64,000 bases of DNA. Source: Molossus alvarezi (lineage: Eukaryota > Chordata > Mammalia > Chiroptera > Molossidae). Below the pieces are notes generated by a model. The model did no database searches. It saw only the letters and a program-made list of their open reading frames with translations, and was not told where the DNA came from. Shown in pieces: positions 32,941 through 44,770 of this stretch (position 1 is its first letter; each line of letters opens with the position of its first letter). Location of the stretch: positions 3,453,051-3,517,050 of the forward strand of contig CM073895.1 in assembly GCA_037176705.1 (NCBI GenBank), in the 5' to 3' direction. Made by a program: the position numbers and the translations under genes.

Positions 32941-34735
32941 AATATTTTGGTTTTGTTACTCACAATAGCTGGATTAGAGAGTAAAATGACATCTGCAGCA
33001 GCGGCAGGCTGTTCACTTGCCAAAGAGTGAAACCCGCCCCCTTGGATCTGGGGAGGGCAGGGTCCCTCTTCCAGGCCTGACAAGGGTGGTCTCTGTGGAC
33101 AGGAAGACCCTAAAGGGCAGAGAGAGGGGGCAGCCTGGAATAACGACGCCCTGTCTGTGTGCCCACTCGCCAGCCCGGTCATCCACGCTCGCCGCTCCGG
33201 GGAGAAACGCGAGAGCAACAGAGGGACCCAGAGGAGCCTGGAGCTGGGACCCACCCAGGGGTCCGCGCTGTTCTCTGAGCTTTTCCAAGGACGTCGGTCA
33301 GTTGTCTGGTCTGTGCTGCTTCAACCAGTGATCACTGGCTCCGGGGCTCAACCCTGTGCCCTCCTGGGGTCGCCATCCCGAGGACGTGAGTGTGGGCAGG
33401 TCGCCCCCTCTGCTCCGGGTGCAGAAGGCTGAGACCAAGGTGTCAGCTGGAAGCTTGCAAGGGAGGCCATGCCATGGCCACCCACACACCTGCGCTCGGG
33501 TGCGGTCCAGGTAGAACTACAGGTCTGTGTGCCCTCAGCAATAGGCATGGATTTAAAGCCACACGAGGAGGTGGTTCCCCCATCCAAGGAGCCCCGCCAC
33601 AGAAGCGAGGAGAAGCTGGTATTTGGGGAAGGACCCAGTGCCCAGAGTGCCGCGCTGTGCCCGAGTGAGGCTGAGACCCGGGGAGCTCCCGGCGGTGAGC
33701 CCGCAGCCAGAGTCCCCCGGGGAGCTGGGGCGTGGAGGCTGACAGGAAGGCCCAGCCGCGGAGGCAGCCGTTGGGGGAAGAGCGGAGGTGGGTGGCAGAC
33801 GCTACGGCAGGCGCTGGAGGGGAAGAGCGAGGTCCGGGGCGTTTATGTGAGATCAAGCTCACTCACCTCCTTCACACGCTGAGGGCTGCTTGGTGGAAAA
33901 CGCGTAAGTGGAACTGAGTGGGGATCCAGGTCCTCGAGACAGTGGAAGAGCCCGAGAAGAGGCGGGGTGCGCAGAGAGATCGCCCTTCACGTGGGAAATA
34001 GCCACTCCATTCAGTGACTTAAAAGCGGAGCCCGGGAGAGAGGCTGCAGGAGGGGGGTCGGCTTGCGGAACTGACCCGGGAAGGGCGCCCGTTCATTGAC
34101 CGCTCCACACGGACTCGCTAGGTGGGCACAAGAGCGTGTGTGACAGGAGGTGCGAGAGAGGGGAGCTGGGAGTCAGGGAGGTGGGTGTTGGGGGCAGGTA
34201 GTTGGTGTCGCTATGATTCCAAGGTTCAGGGGGTGTCCCAACGGGGACATGGAGGCAGAGATGCTGCCTCCAGAGAAGGGCAGGTTGCTCCAGGCTCCCA
34301 GGGCACCTCTGAAGCCCAGGCCCTCGGAGGCAGACAGCGCCAGGGGCCCACGGCCGCCCCGGACACAGGGCTCCTCTGCTCCCCGCCTCCGCCCACCCGA
34401 GCCTGAACGCCACCCGCAGCACCTCGGTGCCTCCCGCCCGTGCCCGCTGCCACCGCCCTGGTCTGTCCACGCGGTCTCTGCGGGTCCAGCAGTGCCCTGA
34501 GCACCGTGAGGCAGGGGTTCCACTGGGGGAGACGACGAAGAAAGGGGTGCAAACCCGGGGGACAGATCAATTATTGATGCTGAGGGTCAGGGCCTATGTG
34601 TGCCCCTTAAACCGACTAAGTTGACCCCACACGGCCCCTTCCAACTCGACAAAGGTGCTCGGAGGGTACATATGTATATGCCCCCCGTGAATCTATGAAC
34701 AGGAATCTCTCTGCCTGGGAGTGTTCAAGGGGGCT
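32941..34735. other. Unrecognised GC-rich DNA
   Basis: No gene is recognised in 1.8 kb. CpGs are frequent in 33160-33260 and 33640-33860. Several domain-free open frames of 100-147 codons exist on both strands at once, as expected from high GC content. Confidence 0.45.
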
Positions 34736-35000
34736 TGTATGGACCGAATGTTTCTTTCCCCCTCCCCACCAATTCAGGTCAAAGCCCGACCCCCGAGTGT
34801 GGCCGCGTTAGGAGAGGACCCTTCGGGAGGTGACTAGTTAGACGGGACCATGAGGGCTGGGATTTGTGCCCTTATAAGAAGACCCAGACTCCCAGCCTCC
34901 AGAACCAGGAGACATAAACGTCTGTTGTTTAAGCCACCAGTCCGCGGTGTTTTATTGCTGTGTTACGGGAGCTCGAGACAATACGAGAGCTTATCATTTA
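34736..35000 (+). repeat. Old interspersed repeat of the MER/LTR kind
   Basis: TATGGACCGAATGTTTCTTT, TTAGGAGAGGACCCTTCGGG, AGGTGACTAGTTAGACGG, TGTGCCCTTATAAGAAGAC, CCAGCCTCCAGAACC and CATAAACGTCTGTTGTTTAA appear in the order of a very common mammalian repeat. It is related to the element at 4448-4700. The middle is deleted. I leave the family unnamed. Confidence 0.7.
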
Positions 35001-36892
35001 AAAGTAACGACACCCCCAAAGCAAGGGAGCGCAGCGTCTCATTGTGGTTACAGTTTTTATTATCATGAGTGACAGTGGGTTCCGGATGCCGGTAGTGCCA
35101 TCCTCTCTGTCATTTTACTTCTCTATATCCCGCGAATATTCTATCATAAGCAAGCGTTTTTTAAAATCCGAAGAGGTAACTATTTTTCACTGACCGTGTG
35201 ATGCGTTAAAAGGCGGGGAGAGATTCCGCTCTCGGAGGCCTCTGGCGCGAGATGGCCTCTGGGCTGAACGCTGATTTAGGGCTGCATATTTCGTCGCTGA
35301 GCCAAAGGGAAGGTGTTTGTGTCTGAGGACGGGGCACGTGGACACGTGGCGGGAGAGAAGCCCGGAGCCCCCTCCCGCAGGGCCCCCATCAATCCAGTGC
35401 AGCAGGCAAAGGTGCACCGCACAGGTGGTGTCTGAGGATAGGCGTGGGGGAGGGATGAGAACGGTTTGCAGGTGGACGTCGAGGCTGGTGCCCTGTGCTG
35501 GAGGCGGGAGGTGCTGTCTCACGCCCGCGCCGGACGCTCCACGCGGGTGATGAATGTGCGAAGTTCTCGCACGGTCTGGCGGGCCCACGGGTGAGCGGTG
35601 AGAAACCGGGAGGAGGAGCCGCTAACACAGACGAGCTCTCTGAAAACATCAGTGGCCCCAGGTGAGCAGTTTTAGAGAGTGTATTATATATATATGTACG
35701 TACATTGCAGACAGAGTTCTGGGAATCAGCCAGGGAAGGAGCCAGCGACCCCTCCCAGGCTCCCTGCGAAGAAAGCTGGACAATAGCACCCTTGGGTCTC
35801 AGTTTGTTCGCAGGCGTCTCGGGGAAGGACTCAGGGCACAAGGCCAGGCCTCCGGTTTCATCCACGCAGGGGACCCAAGGTTCACTCACCGAGCACGTGG
35901 GTCCCACACCCCCGGTGGGGCTCCCGGGCCCTGTGTCCTGAGCCGGCAGGTCCGTGTGGGTCGGGGCTGCTAGAAGTCGACCACCTGGATCCGTGCGTCT
36001 GGCCTCGCAGAACCGGTGCCCGCGTCATGGCGCTGCAGACCGACCCACCTCTGGAGCGTGAATGAACGCAACTTTCTGGAAAGACTGTCGGAGCTGCAAG
36101 GTGCGGGGATCAGCGAGGAGCACCCTCATTTCCCCCAGAGCAGAGGGGAGCTGCAGAGAGAGCAGGAGCTCGGGCTTCATCCGAAACGGGACCATCATCC
36201 CAAGTCCCCTCTATTAGCGGAGTGGCTCCTTCACAAGTAGAGAGCGAGCCTGTGATAACACTCAGCAGTGAGCGGGACGAGGGTCAACGGGGAGAAGGGT
36301 GCAGCGCCCCCAGAGGGTGCCGGCAGGTAAGACCTGCACCCTGAGCACCTCTGCGTGCTACAGAAAAAACAGAGGACCCCAGCTGTGAGCACCTGGAACA
36401 CGCCAGGAACACGCCAGTTCCGAAAAAATGTTGAAAAACCAAGCGAGTTCAAACATCTTTTGGAGTGACCCTCCAGGAAAACGAGACGAGAAAGCGAATT
36501 GTCTTCCAGCCACGGAGAAGAAAGATGGGCCCGGGAAAAATGTCCTCAGGTCAACACAACCCAGAGTATTTTTCTCATGGGTCCCGTCCAGTGAGTGGCG
36601 CTGAGGAAAGCACTTCCTGTCATTGTCCACACGAGTCAGGTTCAGAGCGTCTTCATGGAGACCGGACGAGGAGCAGGATCAATGAGCAGGAGAGCACGCG
36701 ATCCCGGGCCTCCGGCCTCTGGGACGTCACCCTCCTCCTCTGCGTGGCTTGGACCTCCAGGCTCCCGAGCTCCTTCTTAATTCCTGCAACACTGACGGTG
36801 TTCACCAGCCTTCACCGCGCGGGGTCGGTGAGTGATCTCTCGTCCATCATTTTCACCGGCACCTGGCTTATTCCTCTTAAAGGAGGCATCGC
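35001..36892. other. Unrecognised DNA
   Basis: No gene is recognised. 35040-35180 is AT-rich. The rest is GC-rich with domain-free frames. A repeated CTCAGCAGTGAGCGGGACGA-like stretch near 36262 is not tandem. Confidence 0.4.
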
Positions 36893-37143
36893 GCCCTGGC
36901 CGGTTTGGCTCAGCGGTTAGAGCGTCGGCCTGCGGTCCAGAGAGACCCGGGTTCGGTTCCCGCTAAGGGCACGTACCTCGGTTGCAGTTTGTCCCCGGCC
37001 CTGGTTGGGTCGTGCGGGTGGCAGCCACTCGATGTGTCCCTTTCACGTCGATGTTTTTTTCTCTCTCTCTCTCTCTTCCTCTCTCTCCCTCCCACTTTAT
37101 CTGAACAAAAAATGTCCTCGGGTGAGGATTAAAAAAAAAAAAA
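36893..37143 (+). mobile_element. Ves-type SINE, full length, hairpin-tail type
   Basis: Well-preserved copy: head GCCCTGGCCGGTTTGGCTCA, GCGGTTAGAGC A box, GGTTCGGTTCCC B box, CACGTACCTCGGTTGCAG, a CT run and the tail GTCCTCGGGTGAGGATT with a 13 bp A run. Together with 22427 and 59918 it gives a local consensus. Confidence 0.96.
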
Positions 37144-39915
37144 TCTAGGGAAGGGCGTGTGGGGGCGGGGAAAACACCACCAGTGGGTACAACCAAGATG
37201 CCACACAGGGTGTCTTTTCCCCATCTCTGCCCGCGGCCTCTTAGTCCGGTAGGAACGCCAGCCTCCCCACCCACCGCCACACACAACGTTCTCCCTCTAA
37301 ACTATTTTTGACTGCCTGTCTTGTTTTTAACGTTCAAATTGTCCTGTAAAAAGATACCCTGATAACAACAGGAACACTGGAATAAGAATGAACCTGTCAA
37401 CGCCCGAATGCAAACCCTTTCTCCACCTTTACCTGATGCGGTGCATAGGCTTGGCGAAGGGGTCCACCATCTCCTGACCTGGGATTTCTCCAAACTGTGA
37501 ATGTCAAGGCACCGACACTGAACCACGGGCGCGGGGGACACCTATTATGAGTTGCACCGAGAGAGGAAACGTTAAAATGCATGATTTTCACTCGGGGTGA
37601 GTTCCTGTCTGTACAACGGAGAGAGCCGAATACATCCCGGGGGCTCCTTCCCGGGGCTTCCCTTCACGGACAGCGGCCACGGATCGAGACCATTACTGGA
37701 CGGAAAGGTGTACATGCCCTTCCATATCCAGTTGTTAGAGCGGTGGCTTGGTGGACACTCTCTCCCATTACTCACTGACGACCCTCTCCCCCCCGTCATT
37801 ACTTACTTTCTGCAGCTTCTCCTGTTCCCAGGTGGTCTTCATGGTGCTTCTCTGCCGTCTGAGGAGCTAACAGGCATCCGCCAAGCCCTGGTGTCTCCTT
37901 CTGCAAAACCCCGAGTTTCATCCAATTCACCTGGTCAGGTTTGTCACATCCATTGGAGCAGACTGTGGCTGTTAACGAGAAAGGGGCTCCCTTCGCCCTC
38001 ATCAGCCCAGCACCCTGTCCCCTCCAGGACTGGCCTGGCCTCAGCGCTCAGGACGCCCTCCCTGATTTATTCCATCCACCTTCACTGTTGACCACGCTGG
38101 ATACCCTGCTGCCCCCACCTCGCAATGAACTGTTAGATCCGCCATGTGGATACTCTTCAGAATCACCGGTGAGTCTGGGTGGTCGATGTGTGGAGGACCT
38201 GTCTCCAAGTCCAGGAATGTGGGTTGGTGTGGGCAGGGCCGTGGCCAGCATCTGCATTTTTTAACTTGCCAAGAGATGACACCACGGGGCAGAGACCAGA
38301 CAAGCTGAGTGGCTGCAGACGGGGGTCACCACCTCCAGGAAGGGCAGATTCAGGGGTCTCAGGCAGGGCCTGTGCATGACAACTCCCAAAACTTCCCCAG
38401 GAGATTCTGTTGTAGACGCTGATGGAGAGCCACCAACTCGGACTTCTTCCGTCACGCGACTGGGTGTTGACGGAGCGTATATGTCACGAGAGGGCTTGCT
38501 TCCTTCTTTCCTGCAGGGTTGGAGGCTGGAGACAGCTAGGACTGGAAACCGTAGGAGAGAAAACAGCTTTTCCTCCTTCCCTCCGAGGTTCTCCAGCTGG
38601 AGCCCTTTTGGTAAATTGCACTAAGAAACAAGAGAAAAACAAGCAGATGTTTAATAACACATGCATCACACATAAACACAGGAGGCCCAGTGATGAGTAA
38701 TCCAAAGGGGTGTTTAGAGCGCGGGTTTACACGGAATCTCAGCCGCAGAACAATAGATTTGGGGGGAAGTGACAAAGGAAAAAGGCAGCAAATTGTGGGA
38801 GACAAATAAAGACATGAAGGCAATAGCGAGGTTCGCTGGGCCCGCCCTCTGGAGCTGTCCCTGGTGCTGCTCAGGGCCTGTTGCTGTCTCCAGTGATTAC
38901 TTTCCATCCTTCCAGGTAGAGGGGGGAGGGGAACACATTTGCAAATGCATGAGGCCTATTTTGGGGTAGAATTGGGAAGGGCGGAGAGATGTTCTTGTAT
39001 CTGCTTTTTATCAGTTGTCTTCGGCTCAAACTAATCCTTATGCCAAAGTGGCATGTTTGGGGCTGGCACCTTCTGCCGCCCTTCAACACCCTCTCTGCTT
39101 CTTCACGCCCCCCAGGCTCCCAACGCTGAGCACAGGGGAATGTTGTGCCTGCCTGACATCATCTCCCCAGGGCCAGACCCAGGTTTCATGGGGCCTCCTG
39201 TCTCAAACTGGAGAGAAGTCCTCCGGAAGAAAGACAAGTCCACCGTATAGATAGGAATGGAAACTTAACACTAAAACGTGCGTTTGCTCAGGCCTGGGGT
39301 AAGTGCAGTTCGTTCTTCTGCACCCCCAACGGGTCTGATGGTATGTCAGTTATGCTGAGCCCAGACCCAATCCCACCTTTAGGGGCTGTTTTCGACCCTG
39401 GCATATTTTCTCTTGTGTCACAAGCAGAGGAAAACTCAGATGAAAAGGTCACTCATTTCCCGGGAGGGTTCACCCAGCTAGGCAAGAGGCATCAGCCGTA
39501 ATATGTGGAATGCATTTCGCCAGGACAGTGACAGTCATTAGAAATGGGCCCTTGGTGTCATTACCCCAGAGTCATCCTGGTGAAGTATGTGCGCTCTGGG
39601 TAGACAGAAAACATTAGAGTGCCCGAAGCCGAATTGGTCAGCCGAAAATACGGGCGTGTTTCATCCTTGGAAGGAAATTAAGCCATTTATTGGAGGACAC
39701 GAGTTCAGTATCATAGTTAAAGCAATCTGACATTTCCATAAATTAATAAAATGTGTATGGTTGGCATAATTCGATGTGTAAAAGCATTGATCTCTCTTCC
39801 CTAAAGTCCAAAAGGAGAATTCTGGGCATAGGGGAGAGAGAGAATCTCAGGGCCAATGACATTAGTTGAGTGTCAAGGGACCAATGATGAGCTTGTCTGA
39901 CCAGGAGCCCCTCCT
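37144..39915. other. Unrecognised DNA, GC-rich then mixed
   Basis: No gene and no SINE in 2.8 kb, the longest repeat-poor stretch left of 44 kb. 39480-39800 is AT-richer unique DNA (AAATTAAGCCATTTATTGG, CCATAAATTAATAAAATGTG) that could be conserved noncoding sequence. Frames of up to 164 codons around 37.6-38.1 kb lack domains. Confidence 0.4.
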
Positions 39916-39919
39916 ACGA

Positions 39920-40354
39920 ACACACACTCACTCACTCACAAACTACCTCCATTCACACCCTCACACTCACCCACTCTCACCCTCACTCACTCACACACTC
40001 ACACTCACCCATTCACACCCTCGCACACTCACACACACACTCACCCATTCATACCCCCACACACTCACACCCTCACACTCACACACACTCACCCATTCAC
40101 ACACTCACACACACTCACACACACTAACACTCAAACACACCCACACACACCCATTCACACCCTCACACTCAAACCCACTCATACTCACACCCACTCACAC
40201 CCTAACACGCATACTCACCTGCTCACCCACACACACTCACCCACTCACACCCTAACACACACACGCACACACACTCACCCACTCATACACACTCACACAC
40301 TTGCACACACCCACTCACACACTCATGCACTCACACACACACACACACACACAC
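39920..40354 (+). repeat. Long ACTCACAC/CATTCACACC microsatellite
   Basis: About 435 bp of mixed ACTCACAC, CACCCACTCACACCCTCAC and CACCCATTCACACC units ending in a pure (CA)n run. The G content on this strand is nearly nil. The H/T/S/P-rich forward frame over it is an artefact. Confidence 0.96.
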
Positions 40355-40430
40355 AGTTCAGGACTCAGTTTGGACCTGAGCTCACTAGGGCCCTCTCTCA
40401 GGTGCCTCTCCTGTCTGATCTGTGAGCTCC

Positions 40431-40469
40431 CATTCACACCCATTCACACCCACTCACACCCATTCACAA
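40431..40469 (+). repeat. Four copies of CATTCACACC
   Basis: CATTCACACC twice, CACTCACACC once and a partial fourth copy. It shares its unit with the large array 80 bp to the left, so it is probably a separated fragment of it. Confidence 0.85.
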
Positions 40470-40779
40470 GAACAGGTGCCGTCTCTGCTAATCTTTCTGT
40501 TCCGAGCCCTGAGCTAGGATCCTGGAGCAGAAGAGGCACTGACAGCTGCTGAATGAATGAATAAATGGTCAAACGCCTCTCACTCTGTAGGGTCCCTCTG
40601 GCTTGGTAGCCCTCTCATAGCCACAAACATGCAGGTTTGCTGGCTGTTCACGAGTGAGGTTGTCATCTGTTGAAGTGTATTCTCTCCAGGACAACCCCTT
40701 ACAGGGGAACAGCAGGGGACCTGTTCATGGGAGGCCTGGCGGAGTCTAAATGATGGTTCTAGGCCCCTCAGGCACTAAC

Positions 40780-40903
40780 CCTGGGTCCTTCAGTGACACC
40801 CTGCATCCTCCCTAGGTCTGTTTTCTTACCTATAAAATGAGAATAATAATGGTACCCACTTCCTAGGCATTAAATAAGGTACATCTCTCAAAGGCTTGGT
40901 GCA
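40780..40903 (+). repeat. MIR SINE, 3' half
   Basis: TCTGTTTTCTTACCTATAAA, ATGAGAATAATAATGGTACC, CACTTCCTAGGCATTAAATA and AGGTACATCTCTCAAAGGCT follow the plus-strand MIR consensus closely. It is cut off on the right by the Ves SINE. Confidence 0.85.
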
Positions 40904-41138
40904 ACCCTGGCCAGTTTGGCTCAGAGGTTAGAGTGTCAGCCCACAGAACAAAGAGTTGTGGATTAGATTCCCATCAAGAGCACGTACCTCTTGCGGTTTG
41001 ATCCCCAGCCCTGGTTGGGGTCATGAGGGAGGTGACCAATTGATGCGTCTCTCTCACATCGAAGTTTCTCTCTTTCTCTCCCTCCCTCCCTTCCTTCCAC
41101 TCTAGTGGAAAATTAATAGAAAACTATCCTCAGGCAAG
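40904..41138 (+). mobile_element. Ves-type SINE, hairpin-tail type, diverged
   Basis: AACCCTGGCCAGTTTGGCTC head, GATTAGATTCCC (decayed B box), GGTTGGGGTCATGAGGGAGG middle and tail ATCCTCAGGCAAGAAT, in which the hairpin is damaged. A GGATGAGGATTCACAA fragment reappears after the next SINE (41330), as if that SINE had landed within this one's tail. Confidence 0.92.
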
Positions 41139-41146
41139 AATATTTT

Positions 41147-41327
41147 TAAAATATGCTTTTATTGATTTTTTAGAGAAAGAGGGAGAAATATTGATCCGCT
41201 GCCTCCTGCACGCCCCCTACTGGGGATCAAGACCACAACCCAGGCATGTGCCCTGGCGGGGAATAGAACTGGGACCTCTCAGTCCATGGGACGATGCTCC
41301 ATCCACTGAGCCACACTGGCCAGGCAT
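41147..41327 (-). mobile_element. Ves-type SINE, A-rich-tail type, inserted at the tail of another SINE
   Basis: Minus-strand copy with TTTTATTGATTTTTTAGAGA tail end, CCTGCACGCCCCCTACTGGG middle and CCACTGAGCCACACTGGCCA head. It is directly joined to the plus-strand SINE at 40904, giving a head-out inverted pair about 425 bp long. Confidence 0.93.
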
Positions 41328-41339
41328 CGGATGAGGATT

Positions 41340-42727
41340 CACAATAATAAAATAAAATAAATAAAACACTTGGTGCCACATCTTCCCATAACAAGCATGT
41401 GACAAAGGCCATCTGTGACTGCTTTTGATAAGCCAGCTCCTAGAAAGAGAGGTGAGGTCGATTGACCAGTCTAATTCCAAACAGCTTTTGCTCTGACTTT
41501 ATCTCTGTCCCTAGAGTTCAGAGGCAACACTTTTGTGGTGAGTATAGTTTTAGCTGGGGTGATAATAGCATGATTACACCTCGACTCTCGGAGAGATCGG
41601 AGCAGCATGGAAACCCAGGGCTCCCTGGGGCACGGTGCAAGCAGAGCCCAGGACAACGATGGTCCAAACCCAGCAGGAGGATAACAGATTAGAGCAACGT
41701 CTTACGCTGGTCCGGAGGCCCATTATCCCCTGCTTCTGCCCCACTGTGTAATTAGGGAAAGACAGCCAACGAAGTTCAGCACAGACAGACCATGTTAATG
41801 CGCCATCACAAGACTAACGAAGCTGGCAGGTGGCAAAGTGTCTCCATTTGTTTTTCTTGGGTGTGGGCACAAGTTTGATGTTGAATTCGGTCCAGGGCCT
41901 GAGTTGGCAGAGACAGCACGCTCCAACCTGCTGGGTGCCGACCAGCAGGGTCTCTCAGAAGCTGCCCACGGAGCCCTGAAGCCACAGTGGGGTGGTCTGC
42001 GGGCTCCCGGCCCTCTGTGCTGGGAGGGTGTGAGAGCCCCTGCCGGTGAGGCCCCCGTGCAGGGGTGCATCTGCTTGAGAGCAGGACTTCTTCCCCTGTC
42101 CCAGGACCCCAGACCTACACCTGACGCCAGGAACGTGGGCGGGAAATCCAAGCACGAGGCGGGTGCTGAAGCAGGTGATTTCCGAAACCCTGAGAGATGA
42201 TGGCCCAGGAGTGCGCCCCCCACCACGGGGGAGCCTGCTGGAATGCATTCTCGTGACCCCCAGGTGGTGCGGACAGGAACGCTCCCAGGTGCGTCTGGAC
42301 AAAGCGGGATGGGCCAGACCACCCTTCAGAGCTTCAGCTTTATTGGCAGAGTTGACTGCCGCTATCCAGATTGCGCTAAGACTCAGAAGACATGTGTTTT
42401 CTCTTTATTCCCCAACATTCTCCCCATACCAGCAGTTTTCCTGATTGGTGTTTCCCAAAACGTGGGACTCTACCCAGGACAATTTTCAGGGATGGTAGGT
42501 GGGTGAGCGCACAGTGTCGGGGAGCACACCTCCATGTCAGGGGCAGGTCTCCCCTGTGCAGTCAACCCTCCTGATGCCATCAAGGAGGACACCCGTCTGT
42601 TCAGAAATATCTGTCCCATCTGAGCAGAGAGGGCCGGCCAGATGCTCAGGGCCTTCAGAGGGCAGTCAGAACCTAGACTTCAATCCCTTCCCACTTTGTA
42701 TTTACTTTTATAGCACATTTTTCTTTT
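41340..42727. other. Unrecognised DNA
   Basis: No gene is recognised. 41341-41372 is an AAT/AAATA-rich patch next to the SINE. The rest is GC-rich, and opposite-strand frames of 115-175 codons (41795-42322) have no domains. Confidence 0.4.
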
Positions 42728-42924
42728 TAAGAGATATGTTTTTATTGATTTTTTAGAGAGAGAGATGGACACATCGATGTGAGAGAGAATCTATAGGCTG
42801 CCTCCTGCACGCCCCTACTGGGGATCGAGCCTGCAGCCAGGGCATGTGCCCCGTCCGGGAATCAAATGAGGAACTCTCCGTCCATGGGGTGACACTCAGT
42901 CCATTGTGCCGTACCAGCTGGGCA
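42728..42924 (-). mobile_element. Ves-type SINE, A-rich-tail type
   Basis: TGTTTTTATTGATTTTTTAG tail, CACATCGATGTGAGAGAGAA body, CCTGCACGCCCCTACTGGGG middle and a decayed head (CATTGTGCCGTACCAGCTGG). The B-box region GGGAATCAAATGAGG is mutated. Confidence 0.9.
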
Positions 42925-44494
42925 TAACACACTTTTCTTAATTCCATTTGAGCTTAAAATATAATCTCCGTTGCAAAGGGGTTTGTTTCGGGAGGAAATT
43001 ACTTGATCTAAATGGAACATTAACTACCCTAATAGCATAGGTGGACTGGGAGGCGCTAACCTGAGAGTCACCGTCTGGCCGTGGGCAGGACCCTGGCTCG
43101 GTATCACCCTCCGTGGCCGAGGCACTGTGGGTGTCTGCGGAGAGCAATGGGCAAGTGAGGCTCCAGGGCCCAGTCCACCCCTCCCCCGGCTCCTCTGCTC
43201 ATCAGGCTTCTGAGCAATTTCCCTCGGAAGAAAGGGCCCTGCTGCCGGCACTGATTTAGACACTGTTCCGAGTGTTGGAGCACAGGACGTACCGAGCCAG
43301 CTGGGTCTCCGCAGGGCGCTGCTCTCCGAGCACAAGGATGGGTGATAACGGCAGGAATTTGGATCCGGGAGCTGGTTTACTCTGCAAACACCACCTGGGA
43401 GCTGGTTTGCTCTGTCCGCCGAGTGGCTCAGGACCAGTGGGGAGCTGAGAGGAGGTGGCCTTGGGCTCACCTCCTGCAGACCCCAAGGTCACTCACCCCT
43501 CCTCATGACTTTGATCATCGGCAAAATGGGGTGAAAATTGCTTGATGTGCAGTGTCACCTAATAAATAGCGTTCCGTGTCGATGTGCCACTCGGCGGGGG
43601 TCCGGTAATGGGAGGCAACATGTCCAGGGTCAGACTGCAGAAGGCACGCGTGTCCCTGACTCTACGCTTCCTTGACGGGCGTCATTTCCAAGCGTCCACA
43701 GCAGGGCCTGGTTTCCGGCACCAGGTGAAGCCACTGCTTCCCGGCCAGCCGTGTCTCCCACCGAAGCCAAAGCAACGAGGCTCGGTGCGCGTGAGTTTCA
43801 CCCTGTATTCCACTGCATCGCTGTCACAACACGGTCTGTCACTGTGTGTTTAGCAGCATCCGTGTTCGCTAAACACGTTGTCATCGCCTGACATTGGAAG
43901 CTGACTCGGCCGTGAGCAGTGTCTCTGTGTCTGCGAACACTGCCACCAGCGAAGCTCGGTGGTCACCTTGGTATGCGGGTAGGAAGGGCGGAGGACTCCG
44001 ATCCCGCCGTTACTGCAAGGCCAGCTTCTTCGTGAGAGCCGAACCTTCTGCTACGAGGACATGGCAGTGTGGAGCTGGCAGTGCAGACAGAAGTTTCGCT
44101 TCTGTTTTGCAATAAGTGGACAAGAACCACCCAAATGCCAGCGGCTCTCCCAGCCCATCCTGTCATCACCGCAGGGTGCCTAGGGACGAACATGGACGTC
44201 TCTTTGTCCCTCCTCACCCACATCTGCTTTCTCCCTGACTCTCGGGCTCCATCATAGTGCCTTTGGGGAGGGATCCCCCGCCCACCATGCTGAGCCCACG
44301 GGATACGCCTGGATTTGCAGACTGAGCATTCCGGAAGGTGGCCGCCTTTTTAGAAAGGTTAGTGACCACTTGCCAGGGGGCCAGGTGTGTTTCTGGCCAA
44401 GCAAAAAGAGAGAGGATTTGCTTTTCTTTGCAAAATTCCAGCCTAGACCATGGGGTCAGGGGTAGCAAGTCATCGCCTTATGAACTAGCATCTC
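42925..44494. other. Mostly unrecognised DNA with possible old repeat scraps
   Basis: No gene is recognised. 43450-43565 (CAGACCCCAAGGTCACTCAC, then ATCATCGGCAAAATGGGGTG) resembles a plus-strand MIR. GTGTTTAGC at 43846 and GCTAAACAC at 43868 form a 9 bp inverted repeat in a stretch that may be a MER5-like hAT remnant (TGTTTAGCAGCATCC). Confidence 0.4.
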
Positions 44495-44770
44495 CAATCC
44501 TCCACCCTTAACAGACATCACTAATAGAACACAGAACTGGTTCAATCCTCGCCCTTGACAGACATCACTAGGTGAGCACAGAACTGGTTCAATCCTCGCC
44601 CTTGACAGACATCACTAATAGAACACAGAACTGGTTCAATCCTCGCCCTTGACAGACATCACTAAGTGAGCACAGAACTGGTTCAATCCTCGCCCTTGAC
44701 AGACATCACTAATAGAACACAGAACTGGTTCAATCCTCGCCCTTGACAGACAGCGCTCACTGAGCACAGA
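44495..44770 (+). repeat. 47 bp tandem repeat with A-B higher-order alternation
   Basis: Six copies of a 47 bp unit (CAATCCTCGCCCTTGACAGA, then CATCACTA..., then CACAGAACTGGTT). Copies 1, 3 and 5 read AATAGAACAC in the variable part. Copies 2 and 4 read GGTGAGCAC or AGTGAGCAC, and copy 6 TCACTGAGCAC. So the real period is a 94 bp dimer, repeated three times. Phase-matched copies are nearly identical. Copy 1 has one extra base and copy 6 is degenerate at its end. No protein reading is suggested. Confidence 0.96.

Noticed and set aside
39866..40255. His/Thr-rich 129-codon frame
   Set aside because: It is a translation of the CA/TCAC microsatellite.
43846..43876. GTGTTTAGC/GCTAAACAC inverted repeat as a transposon end
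   Set aside because: The arms lie only 13 bp apart and the resemblance to a MER5-type end is too short to call.
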